Origin: Pseudomonas sp. URMO17WK12:I11
GTDB taxonomy: Bacteria > Pseudomonadota > Gammaproteobacteria > Pseudomonadales > Pseudomonadaceae
Reading direction: 5' to 3'
Assembly (NCBI RefSeq): GCF_007677725.1
Contig: NZ_VEDF01000007.1
Span: 236,071 to 300,070, forward strand
Length of the DNA stretch: 64,000 bases
Part shown: positions 33,284-41,757 of the stretch, piece after piece
Layout: each line of letters starts with the position of its first letter
Position numbering within the stretch: position 1 is the stretch's first letter
The notes under the pieces: generated by a model
Told to the model about the DNA's origin: nothing
What the model saw: the letters and a program-made list of their open reading frames with translations, nothing else
The model's database searches: none
Program-made: the position numbers and the translations under genes

Positions 33284-33655
33284 GTGGCCAAGAAAGCTTC
33301 TTCCTTCGCCGCCCTTGGCGGTCTCGTTTACTCCACCGATGCCGGCCGGCACTGTCCCGACTGCGCACAGCCGGTGGATGCCTGCACCTGCAAACAGTCG
33401 GTCATCGCCGAAGGCGACGGCATTGCTCGCGTACGCCGTGAAAGCAAAGGCCGTGGCGGCAAGACCGTCACCACCGTCAGCGGCGTGCCGTTGCCTCTCG
33501 ATCAGCTCAAGGAGTTGGCCTCGACGCTCAAGCGGCGCTGCGGCACCGGCGGCGCCTTGAAAGACGGCGTCATCGAGATCCAGGGCGACCACGTCGAGCT
33601 GTTGATTGGTGAATTGACCAAGCAGGGCTTCAAGGCGAAAAAGGCCGGCGGCTGA
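33284..33655 (+). CDS. SUI1/eIF1-family translation factor (YciH-like)
   Basis: A 123-residue protein. A short N-terminal region has a possible metal knot (CPDC ... CTC, about residues 25-38), then the SUI1 domain with GRGGKTVTTVSG and C-GTGGALKDG. Bacterial YciH proteins bind the small ribosomal subunit and can affect start-codon fidelity. GTG start at 33284, with GAGGA about eight bases upstream. In 33106-33283 there is a hairpin (CTGCCG/CGGCAG) and a TTACACT -10-like box. Confidence 0.93.
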   Translation: MAKKASSFAALGGLVYSTDAGRHCPDCAQPVDACTCKQSVIAEGDGIARVRRESKGRGGKTVTTVSGVPLPLDQLKELASTLKRRCGTGGALKDGVIEIQGDHVELLIGELTKQGFKAKKAGG

Positions 33656-33805
33656 TGGCCACGGGCGTTTTCCCCAATCGCTTTCTAAACTCGTCGCCGT
33701 GAGCAGGGTCCTAACCCAAAGCACGGACGAATCGTCATTTTTGCCTTTTACACTGCGCCCGCAACGATGTGCAGCAGTGTCTCGACTTATCTATAGGGGA
33801 CTTGA

Positions 33806-35719
33806 ATGTCCGTACGACGCACACGCAAAGACGATGGCAGCCAATGGACCGTGGCCGACAGCCGCAGCGTTTATGGTATCCGCCATTGGGGTGCAGGCTA
33901 TTTCGCCATCAATGAAGCCGGGCGCGTCGAAGTGCGCCCCAACGGCCCGGGCAGCGCTCCGATCGACCTCTACGAGCAGGTCGACGAGCTGCGTCAGAGC
34001 GGCTTGTCGCTGCCACTGCTGGTACGCTTCCCCGACATCCTGCAAGACCGCGTGCGCCAGCTGACCGGCGCCTTCGATGCCAACATCGCACGCTTGGACT
34101 ACCAGAGCCAGTACACCGCGTTGTACCCGATCAAGGTCAACCAGCAGGAAGCGGTGGTGGAGAACATCATCGCCACGCAGAACGTCTCGATCGGCCTGGA
34201 AGCAGGCTCCAAGCCCGAATTGCTGGCGGTACTGGCCCTGGCGCCCAAGGGCGGCACCATCGTCTGCAACGGTTACAAGGACCGCGAGTTCATCCGCCTG
34301 GCCCTGATGGGCCAGAAGCTCGGCCACAATGTCTTCATCGTCATCGAGAAAGAGTCGGAAGTGGCCTTGGTCATCGACGAAGCCGCCGAACTCAAGGTCA
34401 AGCCGCAGATCGGCTTGCGCGTGCGGCTGTCGTCGCTGGCATCGAGCAAGTGGGCCGATACCGGTGGCGAGAAGTCCAAGTTCGGTCTGTCGGCGGCGCA
34501 GCTGATTTCCGTGGTGCAACGCTTCCGCGATGCCGGGCTGGATCAAGGCATCCGCTTGCTGCACTTCCACATGGGCTCGCAGATCGCCAACCTGGCCGAC
34601 TACCAGCATGGTTTCAAAGAGGCGATTCGCTATTACGGCGAGCTGCGTGCGCTGGGCCTGCCGGTCGATCATATCGACGTGGGCGGTGGCCTGGGTGTGG
34701 ACTACGACGGCACGCACTCGCGCAATGCCAGCTCGATCAACTACGACATGGACGACTACGCCGGCGTCGTGGTGGGTATGCTCAAGGAGTTCTGCGACGC
34801 GCAGGGCTTGCCGCATCCGCATATCTTCTCCGAAAGCGGCCGTTCCCTGACCGCGCACCACGCCATGCTGGTGATCCAGGTCACTGATGTCGAGAAGCAC
34901 AACGACGATGTGCCGACCATCGAGAACAAGGAGGCCTTGCCGGAAACCGTGCAGTGGCTGGTCGACCTGCTTGGTCCGACCGACATCGAGATGGTCACCG
35001 AAACCTACTGGCGCGCCACGCACTACTTGGGCGACGTGGCCGCGCAGTATGCCGATGGCAAGATCAGCCTGGCGGAAAAGGCCCTGGCCGAGCAGTGTTA
35101 CTTTGCCGTGTGCCGGCGCCTGCACAACTCGCTCAAGGCGCGTCAGCGCTCGCACCGCCAGGTGCTGGATGAGCTCAACGACAAGCTGGCCGACAAGTAC
35201 ATCTGCAACTTCTCGGTGTTCCAGAGCCTGCCGGACACCTGGGCCATCGGCCAGGTGCTGCCGATCATCCCGCTGCACCGCCTGGACGAAGAACCGATGC
35301 GCCGTGCGGTGCTGCAGGACCTGACCTGCGACTCCGACGGCAAGATCAACCAGTACGTCGATGAGCAGAGCATCGAAACCAGCATGCCGGTGCATTCGGT
35401 CAACGAAGGCGAGGACTACCTGCTGGGCGTGTTCCTGGTCGGCGCTTACCAGGAAATTCTGGGCGACATGCACAACCTGTTCGGTGATACCGACTCGGTG
35501 AACATCTACCAGAACGCTGATGGCAGCGTGTACCACGCCGGTATCGAAACCCACGACACCATCGAAGACATGCTGCGCTATGTGCACCTGTCGCCCGAGG
35601 AGCTGATGACCCACTACCGCGACAAGGTGGCCAGCGCCAACATCAGTACCCGTGAGCGCACGCAGTTCCTCGATGCCTTGCGCCTGGGCCTGACCCGCTC
35701 TTCCTACCTGTCGTCCTGA
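33806..35719 (+). CDS. speA: Biosynthetic arginine decarboxylase
   Basis: A 637-residue PLP enzyme that makes agmatine for putrescine synthesis. The PLP-lysine motif YPIKVNQQEAVVENI (about residues 107-121), the glycine-rich DVGGGLGVDYDG and the CDSDGKIN segments are visible. Length is normal. A TTTTACACT box about 60 bases upstream is a probable -10. It is convergent with panC across a hairpin at 35729-35755, and this junction separates two gene blocks that are not adjacent in P. aeruginosa. Confidence 0.97.
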   Translation: MSVRRTRKDDGSQWTVADSRSVYGIRHWGAGYFAINEAGRVEVRPNGPGSAPIDLYEQVDELRQSGLSLPLLVRFPDILQDRVRQLTGAFDANIARLDYQSQYTALYPIKVNQQEAVVENIIATQNVSIGLEAGSKPELLAVLALAPKGGTIVCNGYKDREFIRLALMGQKLGHNVFIVIEKESEVALVIDEAAELKVKPQIGLRVRLSSLASSKWADTGGEKSKFGLSAAQLISVVQRFRDAGLDQGIRLLHFHMGSQIANLADYQHGFKEAIRYYGELRALGLPVDHIDVGGGLGVDYDGTHSRNASSINYDMDDYAGVVVGMLKEFCDAQGLPHPHIFSESGRSLTAHHAMLVIQVTDVEKHNDDVPTIENKEALPETVQWLVDLLGPTDIEMVTETYWRATHYLGDVAAQYADGKISLAEKALAEQCYFAVCRRLHNSLKARQRSHRQVLDELNDKLADKYICNFSVFQSLPDTWAIGQVLPIIPLHRLDEEPMRRAVLQDLTCDSDGKINQYVDEQSIETSMPVHSVNEGEDYLLGVFLVGAYQEILGDMHNLFGDTDSVNIYQNADGSVYHAGIETHDTIEDMLRYVHLSPEELMTHYRDKVASANISTRERTQFLDALRLGLTRSSYLSS

Positions 35720-35728
35720 TCGCCACAG

Positions 35729-35755
35729 GCGCCTACCGTTGGCAACGGTGGGCGC
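35729..35755. terminator. Long hairpin between convergent speA and panC
   Basis: Arms GCGCCTACCGTT (35729-35740) and AACGGTGGGCGC (35744-35755) form a 12-base stem with one G-T wobble and a three-base loop. There is no T run on either side, so a strong 3' hairpin is certain but intrinsic termination is less sure. Confidence 0.55.
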
Positions 35756-35770
35756 TTCGCGCGGATGCTG

Positions 35771-36634
35771 TCAGGCCGATTGCTCGTCCAGGTGCAGGTA
35801 CAAGTTGTCGATCAAGCGGGTAGTGCCCAGGTAAGCGGCGACCAGAATCACCAGGTCGCGGTCACCGAAGGTGGCCGGGCGCAGGTTCAGGGCGTGGCGG
35901 ATTTCCAGATAATCCGGGCGCAATCCGGCCGCCGCCAGCTCGGCCTTGCCTTGGTCGGTCAAGGCGGCGAAATCCACCTGGCCGCGAGCCAGGGCCTGAC
36001 CTAGCTGTTTCAGCGTGCGGTACACCACGGGCGCGATGGCGCGTTGCTCGGGGGTGAGGTAGCCATTGCGTGAAGACAGGGCCAGGCCGTCGTCGGCGCG
36101 CACGGTCGGCTCGCCGATGATCTGGATCGGCAGGTTGAGGTCACGCACCATGGCGCGGATCACCGCCAACTGCTGGTAGTCCTTCTCGCCGAACACAGCC
36201 AGATCGGGCTGAACCATGTTGAACAGCTTGCTCACCACCGTGGCCACACCTTCGAAATGCCCTGGGCGGCTCGCGCCACACAGGCCATCGGAGAGGCTGG
36301 GTACGCTGACGCGGGTCTGCACGGCCATGCCATCGGGGTACATCTCTTCGACGGTGGGGGCGAACAGCAGGTGGCAGCCGGCCTCGAGCAGGCGTTGCTG
36401 GTCGGCGGCAAGGGTGCGCGGGTATTTGTCGAGGTCTTCGTTGGCGCCAAACTGCAGCGGGTTGACGAAGATGCTGGCTACCACGAAATCGGCGCGCTGG
36501 GCAGCCTTGGTCACCAGCGCGGCATGGCCGCTGTGCAGGTTGCCCATGGTCGGCACGAAGCCGATGCGCTTGCCTTCCCCGCGCGCGCGGGCAACGGCGG
36601 CACGCAACTCGCGAACGGTTTTGACTGTGTTCAT
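35771..36634 (-). CDS. panC: Pantothenate synthetase
   Basis: A 287-residue enzyme that joins pantoate and beta-alanine with ATP. The HIGH-like motif PTMGNLHSGHAALV (about residues 28-41), NPLQFGANEDLDKYPR and KDYQQL are present. ATG at 36634 overlaps the panB stop by four bases. The frame continues upstream to 37033 as noise antisense to or within panB. panD, which often follows panC, is not present; the next sequence is speA. Confidence 0.97.
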   Translation of the reverse strand: MNTVKTVRELRAAVARARGEGKRIGFVPTMGNLHSGHAALVTKAAQRADFVVASIFVNPLQFGANEDLDKYPRTLAADQQRLLEAGCHLLFAPTVEEMYPDGMAVQTRVSVPSLSDGLCGASRPGHFEGVATVVSKLFNMVQPDLAVFGEKDYQQLAVIRAMVRDLNLPIQIIGEPTVRADDGLALSSRNGYLTPEQRAIAPVVYRTLKQLGQALARGQVDFAALTDQGKAELAAAGLRPDYLEIRHALNLRPATFGDRDLVILVAAYLGTTRLIDNLYLHLDEQSA

Positions 36635-37431
36635 GCGCTGAATCCGTGCTCGGTGGCCGGGAAGGTGACCGCCTTGACCGCCGCGACGTAGGCGACCAGG
36701 GCGCTGTGGATGTCGGGCTGACCGTCCATGAAGTTCTTGACGAACTTCGGCACCCGACCGCTCAGCGATAGCCCGAGCATGTCGTGCAGTACCAACACTT
36801 GGCCATCTGTGGCACTGCCGGCGCCAATGCCGATGACCGGAATGCTCACCGCCTGGCTGATTTCCGCGGCCAGCTCGCTGGGCACGCATTCGAGCAGCAG
36901 CATGGCCGCCCCGGCCTGTTCCAGGGCAATGGCGTCGGCGCGCATTTGCCGGGCCTGGGCTTCCTGGCGACCTTGCACCTTGTAACCGCCCAGCACGTTG
37001 ACCGTCTGCGGGGTCAGCCCCATGTGCGCGCACACCGGGACGCCACGTTCGGCCAGCAGGCGGATGGTCTCGGCCAACCAGGCCGCACCTTCGAGCTTGA
37101 TCATGTGAGCACCGGCCTGCATCAGCGTGGCGCAGTTGCTGAACGCCTGCTCCGGGGTGGCGTGGGCCATGAATGGCAGGTCGGCGAGGATCAGCGCGCC
37201 CTGGTTGCCGCGTTTGACGCAGGCGGTGTGGTAAGCCATGTCGGCGGTGCTCACGGGCAGGGTACTGTCATGGCCTTGCAGGACCATGCCCAGGGAGTCG
37301 CCCACCAGCAGCACTTCGACGCCGGCCTGGCTGCAGGCCTTGGCGAAGGTAGCGTCGTAGCAGGTCAGCATGGTGATCTTTTCACCCTTGGCCTTGAGGC
37401 CATGCAGGGTGGTCAGGGTTACTTCAGGCAT
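36631..37431 (-). CDS. panB: 3-methyl-2-oxobutanoate hydroxymethyltransferase
   Basis: A 266-residue TIM-barrel enzyme that forms ketopantoate using methylenetetrahydrofolate. Conserved MLTCYDATFAK, VGDSLGMVLQGHD and PVIGIGAG stretches are visible. It heads the panB-panC pair. The 262 bases before it contain a candidate promoter and an unusual cluster of GTTAC half-sites. Confidence 0.97.
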   Translation of the reverse strand: MPEVTLTTLHGLKAKGEKITMLTCYDATFAKACSQAGVEVLLVGDSLGMVLQGHDSTLPVSTADMAYHTACVKRGNQGALILADLPFMAHATPEQAFSNCATLMQAGAHMIKLEGAAWLAETIRLLAERGVPVCAHMGLTPQTVNVLGGYKVQGRQEAQARQMRADAIALEQAGAAMLLLECVPSELAAEISQAVSIPVIGIGAGSATDGQVLVLHDMLGLSLSGRVPKFVKNFMDGQPDIHSALVAYVAAVKAVTFPATEHGFSA

Positions 37432-37564
37432 GTAGAGAATCCTCGTTCAGGCGCTGTGAAAAACGACTGCAACCAACGCGTGTAGTCATCTTCCGGAGCG
37501 GCACATCATCGCGCGTGATGTTCGGGCACAGGTCCGTCCGGGCCTAAATACGGGTATGTGGCGG

Positions 37565-37612
37565 CGTGCGGCCACACGGGACGCCTATAGTCGTGAGCGA
37601 GGTGGGGGAAGT
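37565..37612 (-). promoter_or_regulatory. Candidate panB promoter
   Basis: On the minus strand TTGACT is followed after 17-20 bases by GACTATAGG, which contains an acceptable -10. It lies just downstream of the GTTAC/GTAAC half-site cluster and about 140 bases before panB. Spacing is not ideal, so this is tentative. Confidence 0.4.
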
Positions 37613-37622
37613 CAATCACCCT

Positions 37623-37677
37623 GTTACCGCATTGTTACTAACAGGGTGTTACTGGCGTTACCTGGCGCGGTAGTAAC
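37623..37677. repeat. Cluster of GTTAC/GTAAC half-sites upstream of panB
   Basis: GTTAC occurs at 37623, 37634, 37648 and 37657, and its complement GTAAC at 37673, all within 55 bases. The segment also contains the inverted pair ACCCTGTT/AACAGGGT. Such density is far above chance and suggests binding sites for a regulator. Similar half-sites make up the CbrB-type operator before crcZ at 40180-40205. Confidence 0.55.
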
Positions 37678-37693
37678 GTCTGCAAGCCATGGC

Positions 37694-38173
37694 TTACAGG
37701 CGCTCCAGGCCGATGAACGGGCACGCCTGCAGAAGCTGCGCGAGGGGGCGGCCGTCGGCCAGGCGGAAATCGGCGGGCACCAGCTCAGCCAAGGGGTAGA
37801 GCACGAACGGGCGCGCGTGCATATGGTAGTGCGGCACTTGCAGGCGCGGCATGTCGATGACCTGGTCACCGAACAGCAGGATATCCAGGTCAAGGGTGCG
37901 CGGGCCCCAACGCTCCGTGCGCACGCGGCCATGCTCGTTCTCGACGGCCTGCAAGGCGTCGAGCAGTTCCAGTGGGCTCAATGACGTGTCGAGCGCCGCC
38001 ACGGCATTGGTGTAACGCGGCTGACCCGGCAGTAGCGAGTCACTGGTGTACAGGGCCGAGGCGCCGGCCAGGCGCGTGCCGGGCACCTGGTCCAGCGCCT
38101 GCAGGGCGCTGCGCAGCTGCTCGGCAGGTGCGTCCAGGTTGCTGCCCAGGCCAATGTAGGCGCGAGTGGTCAC
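37694..38173 (-). CDS. folK: 6-hydroxymethyl-7,8-dihydropterin pyrophosphokinase
   Basis: A 159-residue folate-pathway kinase. The N-terminal YIGLGSNLDAPAEQL and the signature RWGPRTLDLDILLFGD (about residues 83-98), with its metal-binding Asp residues, are clear. ATG at 38173 overlaps the pcnB stop, so it is translated from the pcnB-folK transcript. Confidence 0.97.
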   Translation of the reverse strand: MTTRAYIGLGSNLDAPAEQLRSALQALDQVPGTRLAGASALYTSDSLLPGQPRYTNAVAALDTSLSPLELLDALQAVENEHGRVRTERWGPRTLDLDILLFGDQVIDMPRLQVPHYHMHARPFVLYPLAELVPADFRLADGRPLAQLLQACPFIGLERL

Positions 38174-39561
38174 TCGTAGGCCTCGTCACCACCGCTGCGC
38201 TTGCGTTTGCTGCCGCTGCGCTTGCGTTTGCGCGGGCCGGCACTGCTGCCTTCGTCACGGCTGCCGAGTTCGCGAATCATCTCGCGACGCTCGCTGTCGT
38301 TGGCTTCCTGGTAGTCGGTCCACCATTGGCCGAGGTCGTCGGTTTCTTCACCGGCGCTCTCGCGCAGCAGGAGGAAATCGTAACCAGCACGGAAGCGCGG
38401 GTTGTCGAGCAGCACGTCGGCACGCTTGCCGCTGCGACGCGGCAGGCGCTCCTGCATGTCCCAGATCTCGCGGATCGGCAGGGTGAAGCGCTTGGGAATG
38501 GCGATGCGCGCGCATTGCTCGGCGATCAGGTCGTGCGCGGCGCCGTTCATGGCCGGGATCGGTGGCACGCCCTGGTTCTGCAAGTGCAGCACGCGGCTCG
38601 GCAAGGCCGGCCAGAGCAACGCGGCGAACAGGAAGGCAGGGGTCACCGGCTTGCCCTGTTTGACGCGCAGGTCGGTGTTGCTCAGCGCCTGGCTGATCAG
38701 GGTATGGGTGTAGGTCGGGCGATTGATGAGCGCCTGGGCGCTGGCCGGGAACAATGGCTCGAACAGTTCGAGATCGACCAGCATTTCGAAGGCCATGGCA
38801 CCTTGGCCGGAGAGGAACAGCTTGAGGCTCTCCTCGAACAGGCGCGCCGGCGGGATCTCGCGCAGCAGCGGAGCCAGCTGGCGAATCGGCTGGAACGTGT
38901 GCTTCTCGATACCGAAGTCGAGCTTGGCGGCGAAACGCACGGCCCGCAGCATGCGCACCGGGTCTTCCTGGTAGCGGTGCGTGGGGTCGCCGATCAGGCG
39001 CAGCAGGCGGTTGCGCACATCGTGCACGCCGTTGGCGTAATCGAGGATGCGTTCGCTGACTGGGTCGTAATACAGCGCATTGATGGTGAAGTCGCGGCGC
39101 TGCGCGTCCTCTTCCAAGGTGCCGTAGACGTTGTCGCGCAGGATACGACCACTGGCGTTGTGCGACGAACGGTGGCTATCGCCTTGGTCGTCTTCGCTGT
39201 GGTGGGCGCGGAAAGTGGCGACTTCGATGATTTCGCGACCGAAATGCACGTGGACCAGCTTGAAACGCCGGCCGATGATCCGGGCATTGCGAAACTCTGC
39301 GCGCACCTGTTCGGGCGTGGCGCTGGTGGCGACGTCGAAGTCCTTGGGCGTGATGCCCAGCATCAGGTCGCGGACACAGCCGCCGACCAGGTATGCCTGG
39401 TAGCCCGCACTCTGCAAGCGCTCGACGATGTTCACCGCATGGCGGCTGAACTGCTGGCGCTGCAGCGAGTGTTGGCTCTTGTTGATCACCTCAGGCGTGG
39501 TGCGCCGGTGGTGCTGGCCCGGTACGGGAGGGCGGAACGACTGGAACAGCTTCTTCAGCAT
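38170..39561 (-). CDS. pcnB: Poly(A) polymerase I
   Basis: A 463-residue nucleotidyltransferase that adds 3' poly(A) tails and promotes RNA decay. The catalytic block AYLVGGCVRDLMLGITPKD-FDVAT (about residues 52-75) has the expected G-G and D-x-D. The C-terminus is a highly basic Arg/Lys/Gly tail, as in Pseudomonas PcnB. ATG at 39561 (MLKKLFQSF) is preferred to GTG at 39570; neither has a clear ribosome-binding site. It follows the crcZ small RNA gene on the same strand. Confidence 0.95.
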   Translation of the reverse strand: MLKKLFQSFRPPVPGQHHRRTTPEVINKSQHSLQRQQFSRHAVNIVERLQSAGYQAYLVGGCVRDLMLGITPKDFDVATSATPEQVRAEFRNARIIGRRFKLVHVHFGREIIEVATFRAHHSEDDQGDSHRSSHNASGRILRDNVYGTLEEDAQRRDFTINALYYDPVSERILDYANGVHDVRNRLLRLIGDPTHRYQEDPVRMLRAVRFAAKLDFGIEKHTFQPIRQLAPLLREIPPARLFEESLKLFLSGQGAMAFEMLVDLELFEPLFPASAQALINRPTYTHTLISQALSNTDLRVKQGKPVTPAFLFAALLWPALPSRVLHLQNQGVPPIPAMNGAAHDLIAEQCARIAIPKRFTLPIREIWDMQERLPRRSGKRADVLLDNPRFRAGYDFLLLRESAGEETDDLGQWWTDYQEANDSERREMIRELGSRDEGSSAGPRKRKRSGSKRKRSGGDEAYE

Positions 39562-39684
39562 GGGATGCACTGTTTGAAGGAATGTTCGGCCAACAATAGG
39601 AGAATGGCCGCATGATGGGCGGGGATTCTAGCATTTACTCGGGGAATGGTGTAGGCGGTCGCAGGTGGCCCTGCTGAAGGGTAG

Positions 39685-40056
39685 AAACGACAAGGGGAGC
39701 CTAAGCTCCCCAAGAAGTCGTTGCGTGCTCTTATTGTTTTTTTGCTGGGCTTCTTGTTTTTGTTGAGTGCCCTGCCCACAAATCTCGAAGCTTGTGGACG
39801 ACCCCCAATCCAGGGGTAAAGAGCAAACGGATTGCTTTGGCCGCTGATGTCACGTTGATCCTTCGATCCAACCAGTACAGGTGCTGCTTTTAAGTGCAGT
39901 TTTTGTTGTTCTCTGCCTGATCGTGGGGCAAGCCCCAAACACGCATCCTCTCCAAAAGAATCAGTTAGCTGCGCCTCCGCCGTCTTGTTTTTATTGTGCG
40001 TGAGCCGTTTCGTCTTGTTCTTATTCTGAGTTGCTGTGCTTGTTATTGTTCTTGTA
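39685..40056 (-). ncRNA. crcZ: CrcZ small RNA (Hfq/Crc-titrating)
   Basis: No protein gene fits this gap between pcnB and cbrB, where crcZ lies in other pseudomonads. The minus strand carries six A-rich CA motifs: AACAATAACAA near the 5' end, AATAAGAACAA, AATAAAAACAA, AACAACAAAAA, AACAAAAACAA and AACAATAA. Such motifs bind Hfq with Crc and relieve catabolite repression. The 5' end is set from the sigma-54 promoter (40065-40083). The 3' end is a hairpin with arms GGGGAGC/GCTCCCC at 39694-39711 flanked by T-rich sequence. Length about 370 bases fits P. putida CrcZ. Ends are accurate to a few bases only. Confidence 0.9.
39694..39711 (-). terminator. Terminator hairpin of crcZ
   Basis: Perfect seven-base stem GGGGAGC/GCTCCCC with a four-base loop, extended by partly paired flanks (CGAC/GTCG). 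The following minus-strand bases are T-rich (TTGTCGTTTCT) rather than a pure T run. Confidence 0.7.
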
Positions 40057-40064
40057 CCAAAGAT

Positions 40065-40083
40065 ATAGCAGGTGCCGTGCCAA
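40065..40083 (-). promoter_or_regulatory. Sigma-54 promoter of crcZ
   Basis: Minus strand reads TTGGCACGGCACCTGCTAT: GG and GC elements separated by exactly 10 bases, within a good TGGCAC-N5-TTGC-like context. It lies at the right distance before the first CA motif and is served by the enhancer-binding protein CbrB encoded next door. Confidence 0.88.
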
Positions 40084-40179
40084 CTTTGACAAAGCCTTAT
40101 AAATCAGGGGCTTGAGCGATTCGGTAGCGTGCTGCGCGGTCTGAAATGTAGAAATTTCGTTACCGTACGCCTCGGGGAT

Positions 40180-40205
40180 TGTTACGCCGGAAAGCTTGGG
40201 TAACA
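40180..40205. promoter_or_regulatory. CbrB-type operator upstream of crcZ
   Basis: TGTTAC (40180-40185) and GTAACA (40200-40205) form a palindrome with a 14-base spacer about 125-150 bases before the crcZ start, a normal place for an enhancer site. Extra GTTAC half-sites lie at 40159 and 40228. I recall this palindromic form as the CbrB target in P. putida. Confidence 0.75.
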
Positions 40206-40298
40206 GATTTGTGCAGGGGGGAAGGTGTTACCGGAGGTACAAGGGGTGGCGTCACACGCTGCGCGAGGGCATTGAGCTGCCCCCGCGGTGCAGCGCGA

Positions 40299-41753
<1,455 letters not shown>

Positions 41754-41757
41754 TGAT

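Noticed and set aside
35771..37033. 420-residue frame extending panC upstream
   Set aside because: The extension overlaps panB and has no PanC-like residues; ATG 36634 gives the normal N-terminus.
39562..39938. Minus-strand 127-residue frame upstream of pcnB
   Set aside because: It lies inside the crcZ RNA and its 3' flank, with no ribosome-binding site or family likeness.
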